Assembly (NCBI GenBank): GCA_014084085.1
Contig: NPFB01000089.1
Span: forward strand, 17,652-81,651
Direction: 5' to 3'
DNA: 64,000 nucleotides
DNA from: Hondaea fermentalgiana
Lineage: Eukaryota > Sar > Bigyra > Thraustochytrida > Thraustochytriidae
Made by a program: the position numbers and the translations under genes. Below, piece after piece: positions 11,943 to 21,572 of the stretch. The notes beneath the pieces are model-generated. The model made no database searches. It saw only the letters and a program-made list of their open reading frames with translations, and had not been told where the DNA came from. Positions within the stretch are counted from its first letter, which is position 1, and every line of letters begins with the position of its first letter.

Positions 11943-13322
11943 AGAAAAGGTTCTTACCATTATATACCACTACACATTTGTTCCTTCGACTCTCACATGT
12001 TTCTATACATTTCGCTCACATGTCAGCTTGGTTACTCGCTCATTTTTCCATCTCGCTGACGACAAAGACGCCCACTCTTGCTGCCACGCACACTCACTAC
12101 CTGGCGGTCATTCGGCACTGGCACGGCGAGCCTCAACTCCATCGAGCTCGACTCCGCACCCGCACCCCACCCGAACCCCAACGCGCATGCTCTCCGAGGC
12201 CGTCCGTCGCACCATCCCCGTCGTTCAAGATCGCCCCCGCCAACCATCCGCACCCTCTGCTGCTGCACATTTCCGCGCTCGCTGCCGTTATCCGAGGCGA
12301 GCTCGCGAGTCCCAGCCGTTCGTTGTTGACGCGCAAGATCCCCCTGCTCTGCAGAGGAAGCTCACGGGCCTCCCTCGATCGCTCGCCTACCTAACCGCGA
12401 CGAGACCGCGAGCCGCACGAGGAGGCGGGAGCCACCCTGCCGCCAGAGGCTCTCGAGCCCGCGGCGGTTTGCGGCGGAGCTTGACAGTGAGGTTTCTTCC
12501 TTGCAGAGAGCGGCGCACTCGTTCATGGCGAGCTGCGCGCGTGGGCGGCTGCGAGCGACAGCGAGCTGCGAAAGATCGGCCTGGCCCTGATTTCTCGCTT
12601 CGAATTTCAAGTTCGCGCAGGGCAGGATCCAAACTGACAGACGCAGACGCAGACACAGACAGACAGACAGAGAGACCGACGGGAGAGAGCGAGACGGAGC
12701 GAGGCGCGTCTCCCGGCGGCAGATCGCGATCGAGCTCGGGGCGCGCGACCGCGACTCGCCGCGGCAGGAGCGCGGCAGCGGCGGCGGCAGGCGTTGATCG
12801 CCTCGCGCTGCGTCGCATCGCCTCGCGCTGCGTCGCATCGCCTCGCACCGCTCGCTCGCCCGCCCGCGGCACGTCGTCATCGAGGGGCGCGCGACGACGC
12901 CGTTGGCGCCGGAGGACGCGCAGACGCAAAGCGCGCGCGGCGCGAACAGCAGCGCGGAGCCAGGCGCAAGGCGCAGGAGAGCGGCGGCAGGGCGAGGCCC
13001 GAGCTGCGCAGCGAGCAGCGGCGAGGCACGGCGAGTGCGCGGCGCGAGGCCGGGAGCAGGAGAGGCGCGAGGCTCAAGCAGACGCGAGATCAGCGATTCC
13101 TTCCTTACCTCTTCTCTTGCCTGCTCGGACTCGAGCGGCAGAAGCGCAGCGCGGACGCAAAGCGCAGCGCCGCGGCACGGCAGACGCGACGGCGGGCGGG
13201 CGGGCGGGCAGACGCGCAGACGCGCGCAAGCTCTCGGGCGGTCTCGGTCGCTCGCGAGCTCCAGGGGGGAGGGGCGTGGACCCGTGCTCCGCGAAGGAAG
13301 TAAGAAATAAAGGCATAACAGC
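11943..13322. other. Non-coding interval between NUP58 and DGAT2
   Basis: No supported gene. After about 300 bases of mixed sequence it becomes very GC-rich and simple: a GACA/GACGCA-rich microsatellite at 12636-12672, a 20-bp tandem repeat at 12801-12847, and GGCGGGCGGGCGG runs at 13190-13207. It should contain the NUP58 3' end and the DGAT2 promoter. A CATAACAG just before the DGAT2 ATG looks like a splice acceptor, so a 5'-UTR intron is possible. Confidence 0.55.
12801..12847. repeat. 20-bp tandem repeat, about 2.3 copies
   Basis: CCTCGCGCTGCGTCGCATCG occurs at 12801-12820 and identically at 12821-12840, followed by a partial third copy. Confidence 0.93.
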
Positions 13323-14843
13323 ATGGAGCGGCCTCAGACGCAGGCCTCGCCCGCACGGTCCGAGGCGCGGCGGAGACGCGGCGACAGGTCCAAGGGGTTC
13401 GCCGACGAGGATGGAGAGACCAGCGTGAACACCCCGAACGGGATGCAGACGCCGTACAGCACGTCGATGGGCTCCGTCTCGAGCTACTCGTCGTCGGGCG
13501 ACTACGCCATGTCCGAAGCGGAGGGCTCCGAGGTGGACCCTGCCGATGACATGGCGGGCGACTCAATCGGATCGAAACCAAGCTCCTCGTCCGTCACCGG
13601 ACGCCGGCGACTCACGCAAGAAGAGCGCGACTACTTTTTGCGTCTTGAAAAGGAATGGCGCGAGGAGGACGCATGGGCGGACCAACCCGGGTCCTGGTAC
13701 TCGATGCTGGCCTGGATGCCGGTCCTCATCGGCCTGCGCGTCTTCAACGTGCTGCTTTCCATCGCCTTTTGGCCCGTTTCCTTTGTGGCGCGAGTCTTCT
13801 TTGGCAAAAAGATCCACACGGTCAGTTTCTGGGACGTTCCGCTTTCCCGCCGTAAACAAACTGCCGTGGTGCTCTTGTTCGTCATGCTCCTGCCCATGGT
13901 CGTCGTGGTGTACTCGTGGACGCTCGTTCTGCTTCTCTTCCCGCTCACGACCTTTCCCACACTGTGCTACCTAGTGTGGATCATCTACGTGGACAAGAGT
14001 CCCGAAACAGGCTCGCGCCGACCCTTTTTGCGCTATTGGAAGATGTGGCGCCATTTCGCAAACTATTTCCCGCTTCGCCTCATTCGCACCACGCCGCTCG
14101 ACAGCCGTCGCAAGTACGTCTTTTGCTACCATCCGCACGGGATCATCTCGCTCGGTGCCTTTGGCAACTTTGCGACGGACTCGACCGGATTCTCGCGCAA
14201 GTTCCCCGGTATCGATTTGCGCGTGCTCACGCTTGCGCTCAACTTTTACTGCCCCCTTTTGCGCGAGTTTCTGCTTTATCTGGGTCTTTGCAGCGCCGCA
14301 AAGAAGTCCTGCAACCAAATTCTGCAGCGCGGGCCTGGATCCGCCATTATGCTCGTCGTTGGCGGCGCCGCCGAGTCTCTCGACTCCCAGCCGGGCACCT
14401 ATCGATTGACGCTCGGCCGAAAGGGTTTCGTGCGCGTTGCCCTTGACAATGGTGCCGATCTAGTGCCGGTGCTTGCCTTTGGCGAGAATGACGTCTTTGA
14501 CACCGTGTACCTCCCACCGAACTCGTGGGCACGTAACGTGCAAGAGTTTGTGCGCAAGAAGCTTGGTTTCGCTACTCCAATTTTCAGTGGCCGCGGCATC
14601 TTCCAGTACAACATGGGGCTCATGCCTCACCGCCGTCCCATTATTGTCGTTGTTGGAAAACCCATCAAAATGCCCAAAATTCCCGATGAGCTCAAGGGCC
14701 GCGCGCTTTCCACCACGGCCGAGGGCGTTGCCCTCGTTGACAAGTACCACGAAAAGTATGTCAAGGCGCTTCGCGAGCTCTGGAACTTATACAAGGAGCG
14801 CTGGGCCGTGCACCGTCAAGGTTCGCTGCTCATTCAAAAGTAA
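13323..14843 (+). CDS. DGAT2: Diacylglycerol O-acyltransferase, DGAT2 family
   Basis: A 506-residue acyltransferase that esterifies diacylglycerol with acyl-CoA to make triacylglycerol at the ER and lipid droplet. Two hydrophobic segments lie at about 118-155 and 178-222, a hairpin-like ER anchor. The catalytic HPHG motif is at 270-273, preceded by YFPLRLIRT and followed by GGAAESL and RKGFVRVAL, all hallmarks of the DGAT2/MOGAT family. Family members are usually 300-400 residues; here a ~115-residue Ser/acidic N-terminal extension precedes the membrane anchor and may be regulatory. MOGAT or wax-synthase activity cannot be excluded from sequence. The ATG at 13323 is the first in frame after non-coding sequence. 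A triacylglycerol enzyme fits an oleaginous thraustochytrid-like host. Confidence 0.93.
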   Translation: MERPQTQASPARSEARRRRGDRSKGFADEDGETSVNTPNGMQTPYSTSMGSVSSYSSSGDYAMSEAEGSEVDPADDMAGDSIGSKPSSSSVTGRRRLTQEERDYFLRLEKEWREEDAWADQPGSWYSMLAWMPVLIGLRVFNVLLSIAFWPVSFVARVFFGKKIHTVSFWDVPLSRRKQTAVVLLFVMLLPMVVVVYSWTLVLLLFPLTTFPTLCYLVWIIYVDKSPETGSRRPFLRYWKMWRHFANYFPLRLIRTTPLDSRRKYVFCYHPHGIISLGAFGNFATDSTGFSRKFPGIDLRVLTLALNFYCPLLREFLLYLGLCSAAKKSCNQILQRGPGSAIMLVVGGAAESLDSQPGTYRLTLGRKGFVRVALDNGADLVPVLAFGENDVFDTVYLPPNSWARNVQEFVRKKLGFATPIFSGRGIFQYNMGLMPHRRPIIVVVGKPIKMPKIPDELKGRALSTTAEGVALVDKYHEKYVKALRELWNLYKERWAVHRQGSLLIQK

Positions 14844-15176
14844 TAAATCTAATGAACAACCCAAGCAACTTGCTTCTTTTCTTTTCATGTTCGGCCTTGC
14901 TGTTGGTTGTGCTGTGCAGATTTCTGTGTGAATGCAAATAAGAAAAGGTCGAAAGTTTCACGGAAAAAAAAAATGAAGAAATGAATGAACGACCAAAAAG
15001 TTTTCAATAAATGCGTATGACACGAGGCAACGTGCGTGCGCAGGGTCTTATTTCTTACTATTGTTGTTGGTTTTGTATGTGGAGAGCAACTACTTTGCAA
15101 TATCATATTGTGTCGCGGGTGTGGTGCCATGTCTGTTTCTCTGTCTCTCTGTCTGCATGTCTCTCTGTCTGCATGT
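14844..15176. other. Convergent 3' interval between DGAT2 and RRP9
   Basis: No gene. The DGAT2 stop is followed at once by a second TAA. An AATAAA lies at 15006-15011, about 160 bases past the stop, and may serve in polyadenylation. A CTGTCT/GCATGT-type simple repeat lies at 15130-15178 beside the RRP9 stop. Confidence 0.5.
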
Positions 15177-16711
15177 CTACTTGTCGTCGCCTTCTTCGTC
15201 CGAAGCGGCTTCTGCGTCCTCACGTTCAGCCTCTTCGGCAGCTTCTTTGAGCGCAGCCGCAGCGTCGAGATCATGCACATACTCTGGAAGTCTGAAGATG
15301 TGCAGCGTGTTACGGCCTCCAGACTTTCGTTCCCAGCGCCCCAAGCGGTGCTCCTGACCACAGCCCGCAAGGAGAACGCGACCCGAAGCGCCAAAGGCCA
15401 GCGCGTTGACATATCCGGGCACTGGCAGACTCATCAGCGAGGGAGCCTTGATCCGACGCACAGTCGTGTCCACATTCCAAAGCTTGACGTATCCGTCCGC
15501 GGCGCCCGAGGCTGCAATATCTGCGTTGGGCATAGCAGCCACGGAGCAAATCCACGAGTCGCCATGCGCGCGGCGAACAATGGAACTTGGCTTCTTCTTT
15601 GCTGTGCTCCACAGCGCGAGAGTGCCTTCCTGCGAACCACTGACAAAGTGCGTCTCGTCGGCCATGGCAATCGTGTCGATTGACGACTTGTGCACACCTT
15701 GCAACACGAGCTGCGACTCCTCGGGGAATTTCCAGTAGCGCACGGAACGGTCCATGGAGCACGTGACTGCGCGCTCCCTGTACAAGCAGTCAATGCCAAG
15801 GATAGGGGCCTGGTGGCCAAAAAGCGACTCAATATAGGCCATCTCGTCCACGTTCCATGCGCGGACGCTGCGGTCAAAAGACGAAGAGTACAAGGTGTGC
15901 TTGCCATTCAAAAAGGTAAGGCCTGAGACGGCGTCACGATGGCCGGAAAAGCTGTCGACGAGCGTGTTCGATCGCGCATCCCAAATATGAATCACCTTGT
16001 CCTTGCCGCCGCTCGCAAGGTACCTGCCGTCTGTGCTGACCGCGACCGCTAAGACCTCGTCGTGATGACCTTTGATGCTCGAAGCAGCGATTTGCTTGGT
16101 GGCAGGCCGCCCTGGAAACCGCGTGACCCTTTTTCCAGTCTCCACATCCCAGCGCACGATTGAACAATCCTTTGACCCAGTGTATGCCACGTCCTCCGCG
16201 CCTGTCAGTGCAATGCACGTCACAGACAGACGGTGCGTTCGGGGACACTTATGGTAGCTAATATCCTCTTGCTTGAGAGCCGCGGCCACAGGTCGTCGCA
16301 GTCGGCCTTCGGCGCGGAGAAGATCGTGGTGAAGTTTTTGCGTTACAGGGTCTAAACCGTTGTTGAGTTTGGCCGTGTCATCATCGTCGTCCTCATCGGA
16401 GCCCGAGCCGTCCTCGTCGGAGCCCGTCTCGCCTGCGCGTCGTTGCGAGGCCTGCACCTTTGCAAGGATTTCTCGTGCAACACGAAGTCGTTTTTCTGCT
16501 GGGGTCTCTGCATGTTCCTGCGCATCGGCAAGCGTATCCTCTTGTGACTTGCGATGATCATCTACATCGGAGTCCTCATCGTTGCTGTCGAGATCCCAGT
16601 CGACGTTGAGTTTTGCTTCGCGGCGGGGGCGCTTCGTCCCGTTTGCCTGTGGATCGCATCAAGAGCATCAGTTAGTCAATCGCTCACCTTGTTCTCATTT
16701 TCTCCAATCAT
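15177..16711 (-). CDS. RRP9: U3 snoRNP protein RRP9/U3-55K (WD40), two exons
   Basis: A 497-residue WD40 protein of the box C/D U3 snoRNP, needed for early 18S rRNA processing in the nucleolus. Exon 1 (16688-16711) encodes MIGENENK; a 41-nt intron (16647-16687) joins it in phase to exon 2. The N-terminus is acidic with a Lys/Arg nuclear signal (KRPRRE), then the family-typical coil with EKRLRVAREILAKVQ. The signature DISYHKCPRTHRLSVTCI opens the beta-propeller, which continues as about seven WD repeats (for example GKDKVIHIWD, SSFDRSVRAW). The C-terminus ends in acidic sequence. Length is close to the human protein (475). It faces PINX1 head-to-head. Confidence 0.9.
16647..16687 (-). other. 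41-nt spliceosomal intron in RRP9
   Basis: On the coding strand it begins GTGAGC, contains CTAAC as a candidate branch point, and ends ATCCACAG. It contains an in-frame TGA and is not a multiple of three, so it must be removed to join the upstream ATG to the RRP9 frame. Splicing leaves phase 0 between AAG (Lys) and GCA (Ala). Confidence 0.8.
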
Positions 16712-17617
16712 TCCCCAGCATCATGTAGAACACGAAGAGGGCGAATCTCGTTGAGCAATGGGCTGTTCAAAGTCATGCCTCAGTTGGCGATCAAGCCTAG
16801 GTTCGGACAGTCTCACCTTCTCCCGAGAGAGAATCGGAAACGAGGAATTCCATTATAGTGTCGATACTGCAAACATCCTCACTGGCAGACATATACACGA
16901 CCCCATTGCCCACGGACCCCCTCTTCTTCTACCCTGTTCCATCTCCTTCAACTCCACGCCACGGACCCCTTTCTGGCCTCGCGCCCTTCGCCCCCTCGCT
17001 GCTCCCGGCAAACGGGTGGCTGGGCCCAGGTCTGGTTGGTTGTGGGCAGTCTCGGACTCCATCTGCCAGCGCAGACTAGCCGGGAGCCTCGGACGCCGAG
17101 GGAAGAGCAAAGCATTGCATCTCATCACATCGCGTCGCGTCGCGTCACATCGCGTCGCGTCGCGTCGCGTCGTGCTCGTCAACGTACTGGCGTGCGCGTC
17201 TCGCGCGAGTGCTTCATGGCGGCTAGCTCGCTGCACGAATACTGTTTTTGGTTTCTGCTTTTGCTCCTCTCTCTCGCAGAGAAAGGATGGGACACCCAAT
17301 CTCGCATTTTGAGGTCTCTCTCGTTGGGTGGTTCTCGCAGAGAGGCGGCGGGTCACAGAGCAAGAACCAGCCAGGCAGCGAGAGCGAGTCGAGGGCGACG
17401 CGCGAGGCTACGCGCGGGGCTTCACGAGCACGGGCGCGAACACGAGCACGGGCACGCACCGCAGGCCCGGGTCTTCGTCTTCTCCGCCAACGCTGCGTTT
17501 CTGCGCGTGAAAGCCTCCCTCGGTTCGAGCACGAGGTTGTGTGCGGACCACGAGACCGTCTTAAAGGACATCGACAACGAGAAAGGACGAGGAAAAGGAC
17601 GTAAACAAAGCGGGACG
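16712..17617. promoter_or_regulatory. Shared divergent promoter region of RRP9 and PINX1
   Basis: About 900 bases separate two divergently transcribed nucleolar genes. No coding frame is supported. It holds a CGCGT pentamer repeat at 17130-17172 and, just before it, CTCATC (reverse GATGAG, the core of the PAC element known from yeast ribosome-biogenesis promoters) at 17121-17126. The element's use here is a guess. Confidence 0.4.
17130..17172. repeat. CGCGT pentamer microsatellite
   Basis: Repeated TCGCG/CGCGT units interrupted once by CACAT, in the RRP9-PINX1 interval. Confidence 0.85.
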
Positions 17618-18403
17618 ATGCCGGGGGTCAAGGGTATGGACACCTTGAACCAACGATGGGCGAACGATAAGAACAAGTTCGGGTACAAGATGATGCTCAA
17701 GATGGGATGGTCCGACGGCAAGGGCACCGGCAAGAATGAAGACGGACGCGCCTCGCACGTCAAGGTAGAAAAACGCACAGAAACGCTCGGTCTTGGTACG
17801 GAGGAGGATGGCGTCGGCAACGTCGCCTTTCAGGGCCAGATCAATAACTTTAACGACGTTCTGCGGAGCCTGAACCAGGCGCATGGTCCGGACGCCAAGC
17901 AACGCAAAGAAGAGCGCCGCAAAATGCGCAAGCAACTGAAAAATGCCAAGGCTGGCGCAACGGAGCAGATCTCGAGCGAAACGAAGGTGCTCGTACGCAC
18001 AGAGGACCTTCCCGAGGGCGGTCAAGTCCGGGACATTGGCCTCGTCTCCATTGAGACCACCGAGTCGGGGGGTGTCGTCAAGGTGTCTGATGCAGCTGAC
18101 TCTGACGAAGACAGCAGCGCGAGCAAGAAGGAGAAAAAGACCAAGTCGAAGAAGGAAAAGAAGAACAAAACCAAGAAAAAGCGGTCTCGCGATGACGATA
18201 GCGACGGCAATGACGAGGAGGATGAAACAAACAAGGTTGCGTCCAAGAAGCAAAAGAAGGAAAAGTCCAAGAAAAAGAAGAAGAAACTGAGCAAGGCCGA
18301 CGCCGCCGTCTCTCGCAAAGTGGCGATCCGGCTTGTTCGTGCAAAGGACGTCTCTTCCTACTCGCGGGGCGATCTCAATGCTATCTTCGGCATCGCTTCA
18401 TGA
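17618..18403 (+). CDS. PINX1: PINX1/Pxr1-like G-patch nucleolar protein
   Basis: A 261-residue G-patch protein. In yeast the orthologue (Pxr1/Gno1) stimulates the helicase Prp43 in pre-rRNA and snoRNA maturation; the human protein also binds TRF1 and inhibits telomerase. The G-patch occupies about residues 20-70 (FGYKMMLKMGWSDGKGTGKN, then LGLG). The middle has NFNDVLRSLNQAHG, also family-typical. From ~150 on it is acidic then strongly Lys-rich (runs of KKEKK and KKKKKK), a nucleolar targeting tail, ending with RLVRAKDVSSYSRGDLNAIF. The ATG with MPGVKGMDTLNQRW is chosen because the G-patch family begins just before this motif; the upstream frame is low-complexity 5' sequence. Confidence 0.87.
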   Translation: MPGVKGMDTLNQRWANDKNKFGYKMMLKMGWSDGKGTGKNEDGRASHVKVEKRTETLGLGTEEDGVGNVAFQGQINNFNDVLRSLNQAHGPDAKQRKEERRKMRKQLKNAKAGATEQISSETKVLVRTEDLPEGGQVRDIGLVSIETTESGGVVKVSDAADSDEDSSASKKEKKTKSKKEKKNKTKKKRSRDDDSDGNDEEDETNKVASKKQKKEKSKKKKKKLSKADAAVSRKVAIRLVRAKDVSSYSRGDLNAIFGIAS

Positions 18404-18601
18404 CGCCTTTTTGCTTGCATAGAGAGAAATGTACATCTTGTGATTTTTGTGTTTTACGTTTTTCTACGTTGGTTTGCTTGTGTGAAGGTGGCGAATTCTC
18501 GAAAAAAATACTTGGAGACTGCTTGCCTGACCTGGACAGCTATGGAAAGGAAGAGAGTGGGCATGATAAAAGAGGTCCTGCCGTTTGCGAGGTTTTCGAT
18601 T

Positions 18602-19747
18602 TCAAAGGTTCATGGCCCGCAAGCTCGAAGTGCGCGCGCGCCCGAAGCGAGACAGCACGTCACAGTAAAAGCTAAAATCGGTGGTAACGCGACGCATGGT
18701 CGCTTCGTCAAGCTGACTGCGGTCCATGCCAGAGGCGTAGAGCTCGCGAACACTGCTGTTGCCGAGCACAGGATCGAGAATGTCTTGGCGGAAGAGCTCC
18801 GGACAATTGCAAATGCTTACAGTGTGAAGAGAAGGGCACGAAGCAAGCGCAGTAAGATCACGCAGCCCACCGCAGTGCGCTAGCCAAAGGCTATGGAGGC
18901 GCTGCTTGCCGCGGAGCGCTTCAATGGAGGGAACGAGACTGCAGTGACTCAAGTAGACGATCTCGAGGTTTTCGCAGAGCACGAACGGCTCGATGTTGCG
19001 CAGGGCCACGCAGCGCACAAGAATGCATTTGGAGAGCTGTGCGCACATGGCAAGAGCTTCTACATTCTGCAGCTGAATGGCCCCGGTGAGGTCGATCGTC
19101 TCGAGCTGTCGGCACCCACGGATACCCTCGAGATCGCGCATATGCACCGACTGCCGCAAGACTAGATTGGTCAGCTTAGGACAGCACTTCCCAAGGGTGT
19201 CTATGTTCCACAGACTATTGGCTTCGAAGACTTGGAGACTCCGCAATTGTGTGCAATTCTCCAAAAACGCAAGCGTTCCGTGTCGAGCGGCATTTCCAAG
19301 TTGCAAGTTTTGCAGCGAACGACACACTTTGAGTGCTGTGAGTGAGCTCTCGCGGCAGAATTCGGCCGTGAGGGCCAGTGAGGTGAGATGCCGTAGCTGG
19401 CTTGCGACCGTGGCGAGTGGGCTTTGCAGCTCCCGTTCGAAGCGATGGACCTTGGCTGGGGCCACAGGTGGCGCTGGGGCAGATACTTTCAGTCTCAGCG
19501 CCGTAAGGCGCCAGAACGAGTCGCCTCGCGGAAAGCATCGCTCTACCCAATCCACATCGTGCCAAGTACTGTCCTCTGCAGGAAATCCGTGCAGTGCAGC
19601 GCGCCATGTACGACACACGAGGCTGCACGCGAGGACCTCGCGGTGCGCAAACCTGAACCATCCTTCCTCGCACACAAGTCTCAGGGCAAGAAGGTTCTTT
19701 GCACTCGCACGCGACGTCTCGCGCCTCATTTCGTCACACCCCTGCAT
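18602..19747 (-). CDS. F-box-like leucine-rich-repeat protein
   Basis: A 381-residue protein. Near residues 15-45 a short helical segment with LVCEEGW...VLACSLVCRTWRAAL resembles an F-box (the L..V.R.W pattern). Residues ~110-350 contain LRR units of the cysteine-containing type seen in FBXL proteins, such as CRSLQNLQLGN, CRQLETIDLTGA and CENLEIVYLSHC. FBXL proteins choose substrates for SCF ubiquitin ligases, so a substrate receptor role is likely. The F-box is degenerate, so a plain LRR protein remains possible. The first ATG in frame is used; a second ATG lies five codons later. No specific orthologue is recognised. Confidence 0.72.
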   Translation of the reverse strand: MQGCDEMRRETSRASAKNLLALRLVCEEGWFRFAHREVLACSLVCRTWRAALHGFPAEDSTWHDVDWVERCFPRGDSFWRLTALRLKVSAPAPPVAPAKVHRFERELQSPLATVASQLRHLTSLALTAEFCRESSLTALKVCRSLQNLQLGNAARHGTLAFLENCTQLRSLQVFEANSLWNIDTLGKCCPKLTNLVLRQSVHMRDLEGIRGCRQLETIDLTGAIQLQNVEALAMCAQLSKCILVRCVALRNIEPFVLCENLEIVYLSHCSLVPSIEALRGKQRLHSLWLAHCGGLRDLTALASCPSLHTVSICNCPELFRQDILDPVLGNSSVRELYASGMDRSQLDEATMRRVTTDFSFYCDVLSRFGRARTSSLRAMNL

Positions 19748-20930
19748 GGCGTCTTGCACACGATCAGAGTGACCGCGACAATCGTGAGGAAATGTCTGCG
19801 TTGGCAAGCGCTCGCCCCAATATACCAGCAACAACAACAACGATTGACGCCTCCCTGCTTTGAGCTCGAATACGTGAGCGCGCTGGCGCTAGGCCACAGC
19901 CTGCGACGGACGCTGCGCGCGAAGCGATGCCTGCGCTCCGAGCACGCGCGTCGCAGCGCTCGCTTGGTCTCGAGTCCTCTGGAGCCCGTACCCACGCACG
20001 CTGTGCGAGGCCCAGGCACACGACGTACACGCGCGATGGTACAAGGACGCGGACGCCAGCGTTGGCGCGGACGAGGTATGTCGGGCGTCCACAGCCGCGC
20101 GCGCAGACGCCTTTGACGTCGCGTTGTCGCGAGCCGCGCGAGGCTGGCTAGCTAGCTAGCCTGGGCTGGTTCTATGTGGCCAGGCGCGAAGAGGACGAAG
20201 GATGATGTGCGTTGAAAAAAAAGCAAAGGGACTACTGCTACCCGAACAGGTAGCTCTCGACTAGGACTTGCGCGGAGACATGAGCGCTCTGTCAAGCAAG
20301 GCCCAAGAACGTCCCATTCATTATCATTCCCAATGCGGCAAAGACCCCAGTGGACAACATGGCAATTTCTGCGACAATGTGCGACCATACTCCGCGACCA
20401 TTCAACACCCAGCCATTTCGCAACCATTTCGCAACCACAAGTCGACAACAGCGACAATAGCGCGCCAACAAGGAAGAAAAAGGGAAAAAGGAGAGAGGAA
20501 GCGGAGAAGAAACGCGAGATCTCTTTCGAGCACACGAAGAAAAAGATTGATCAGAGCCGAGCCGAGCTGGGGGAAAGAGACGGGAGAAGCGGGTTGCCAA
20601 TGATCATCATGGTCAGGCACAATTGAAGAGGTGGTGGGTTGAGAGAGGCAAAAGGTAGGATGGCAGCAAGCAATGTGCGGTCCTTGATCACGCGGAGAGC
20701 ACTGAATGTTCGAGCAGAACGAGACGCTTGTGTGTGAGCGGTGTATGTGTATGATCTGACTGCGAAGTCGGCTGTCTCGGAGCGTGCCGCACGTGCTTGT
20801 TGGGAAAAGGGTGTCTTGTCGATCGACATTTCTTTCGAGATGAGATGTCGTGTCTGCCTGTCTGCCTGTCTGCAGACAGGCAGGCAGGCGGGCGGACGGG
20901 CAGGCGGACCGACAGGGTGTCTGGCTGGGT
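19748..20930. other. Non-coding interval downstream of the TMEM8-like gene
   Basis: No supported gene. It holds GCTAGC repeats at 20144-20160, a doubled ATTTCGCAACC at 20414-20436, A/G-rich sequence at 20460-20560 and a 22-bp perfect palindrome at 20862-20883. It should contain the F-box gene promoter and the 3' UTR of the membrane-protein gene. Confidence 0.5.
20862..20883. repeat. 22-bp perfect palindrome
   Basis: CTGCCTGTCTG followed by its exact reverse complement, continuing imperfectly outward through CCTG/CAGG repeats. It lies about 50 bases beyond the stop of the minus-strand membrane-protein gene, so its transcript could form a 3' hairpin. Confidence 0.85.
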
Positions 20931-21572
20931 CTAAATCTCGAGGAGACTGACGATGGGCTCGATGTCAATAAGGTCCACGAGCGAGGACTCGGTGAGGTAG
21001 AGCTTGACCGTGTCCATGTCGAGGTGGTGAAGCTGGTGAAGGTACTCGTCAATGCCGCCCTGGCTGACGTAAATGGAAAGGATCATGGCCAGCGTGCCGC
21101 TAACGTGCCACCACACGTGATTTTTGCGCCAGTGCTCGGAGCGCACGGGGAATTGGCGGCACTGATTGAGGAATTTGAAGGGGGTCATGGCGCTACCGAC
21201 TTGAAGCAGCAGCTTGAACCAGCTGACAATGTGTGTGGGGTCGCTGGCAATGACCCAGCGCGTGGAGAACCAGGTGAGGTAAAAGACCCCGAGCGTGGCC
21301 GTTAAGCGGTCCGTCACGTCGAGGTAATAATGTCTGTAATACACGGCGTCAGAGAGCACGGAGAAGAGCGTGACAATGACAAAGGTGTATGCCCCAAACC
21401 ACGCCCCATAGCGCCACAGCACGGCGGCCACGATCAGGAAGAGCAGACACGAGGTGCCCACCTTGAAGTCGAGAAGGATGCGCGGTTCGTGCACCTCCTC
21501 CCAGGTCTCCTTGCCCTCAATGCTCGAAGGCCGCCTGAAGATGCTCAGGTGTCTGAACACGAACTGCACCAT
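20931..21572 (-). CDS. Multi-pass membrane protein, TMEM8/myomaker-like (CREST superfamily)
   Basis: A 213-residue protein with several hydrophobic helices: ~42-60 and ~63-85, ~100-120, ~125-145 and ~168-185. The segment with LFSVLSDAVYYRHY followed by LDVTDRLTATLGVF, and later NHVWWHVSGTLAMIL, lines up by eye with the conserved TM2-TM3 and C-terminal HxxxH helix of TMEM8/myomaker proteins; total length (myomaker is ~220) also agrees. CREST proteins include ceramidases, PAQR receptors and Per1/PGAP lipases and use Ser/His/Asp metal-site residues. The His and Asp positions look kept, but activity is not assured. The first ATG in frame is used; upstream in-frame sequence is low complexity. Confidence 0.6.
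   Translation of the reverse strand: MVQFVFRHLSIFRRPSSIEGKETWEEVHEPRILLDFKVGTSCLLFLIVAAVLWRYGAWFGAYTFVIVTLFSVLSDAVYYRHYYLDVTDRLTATLGVFYLTWFSTRWVIASDPTHIVSWFKLLLQVGSAMTPFKFLNQCRQFPVRSEHWRKNHVWWHVSGTLAMILSIYVSQGGIDEYLHQLHHLDMDTVKLYLTESSLVDLIDIEPIVSLLEI

Noticed and set aside
12362..13324. Reverse 320-codon frame before DGAT2
   Set aside because: Arg/Ala/Ser composition produced by CG-rich simple DNA; no recognisable motif.
11011..13428. Long forward frame overlapping NUP58 and running to DGAT2
   Set aside because: Its first half is the out-of-phase shadow of NUP58 and the rest is Arg/Ala/Ser sequence from GC-rich repeats; no domain, and the real frames have clear homology.
17036..17617. In-frame upstream extension of PINX1
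   Set aside because: Arg/Ser/Ala-rich translation of the CGCGT repeat and flanks with no ATG clearly used; G-patch proteins of this family begin just before MDTLNQRW.
20402..21052. Reverse frame with Ser/Thr-rich start overlapping the TMEM8-like gene
   Set aside because: The N-terminal part is the out-of-phase shadow of the membrane protein; the rest is low complexity.
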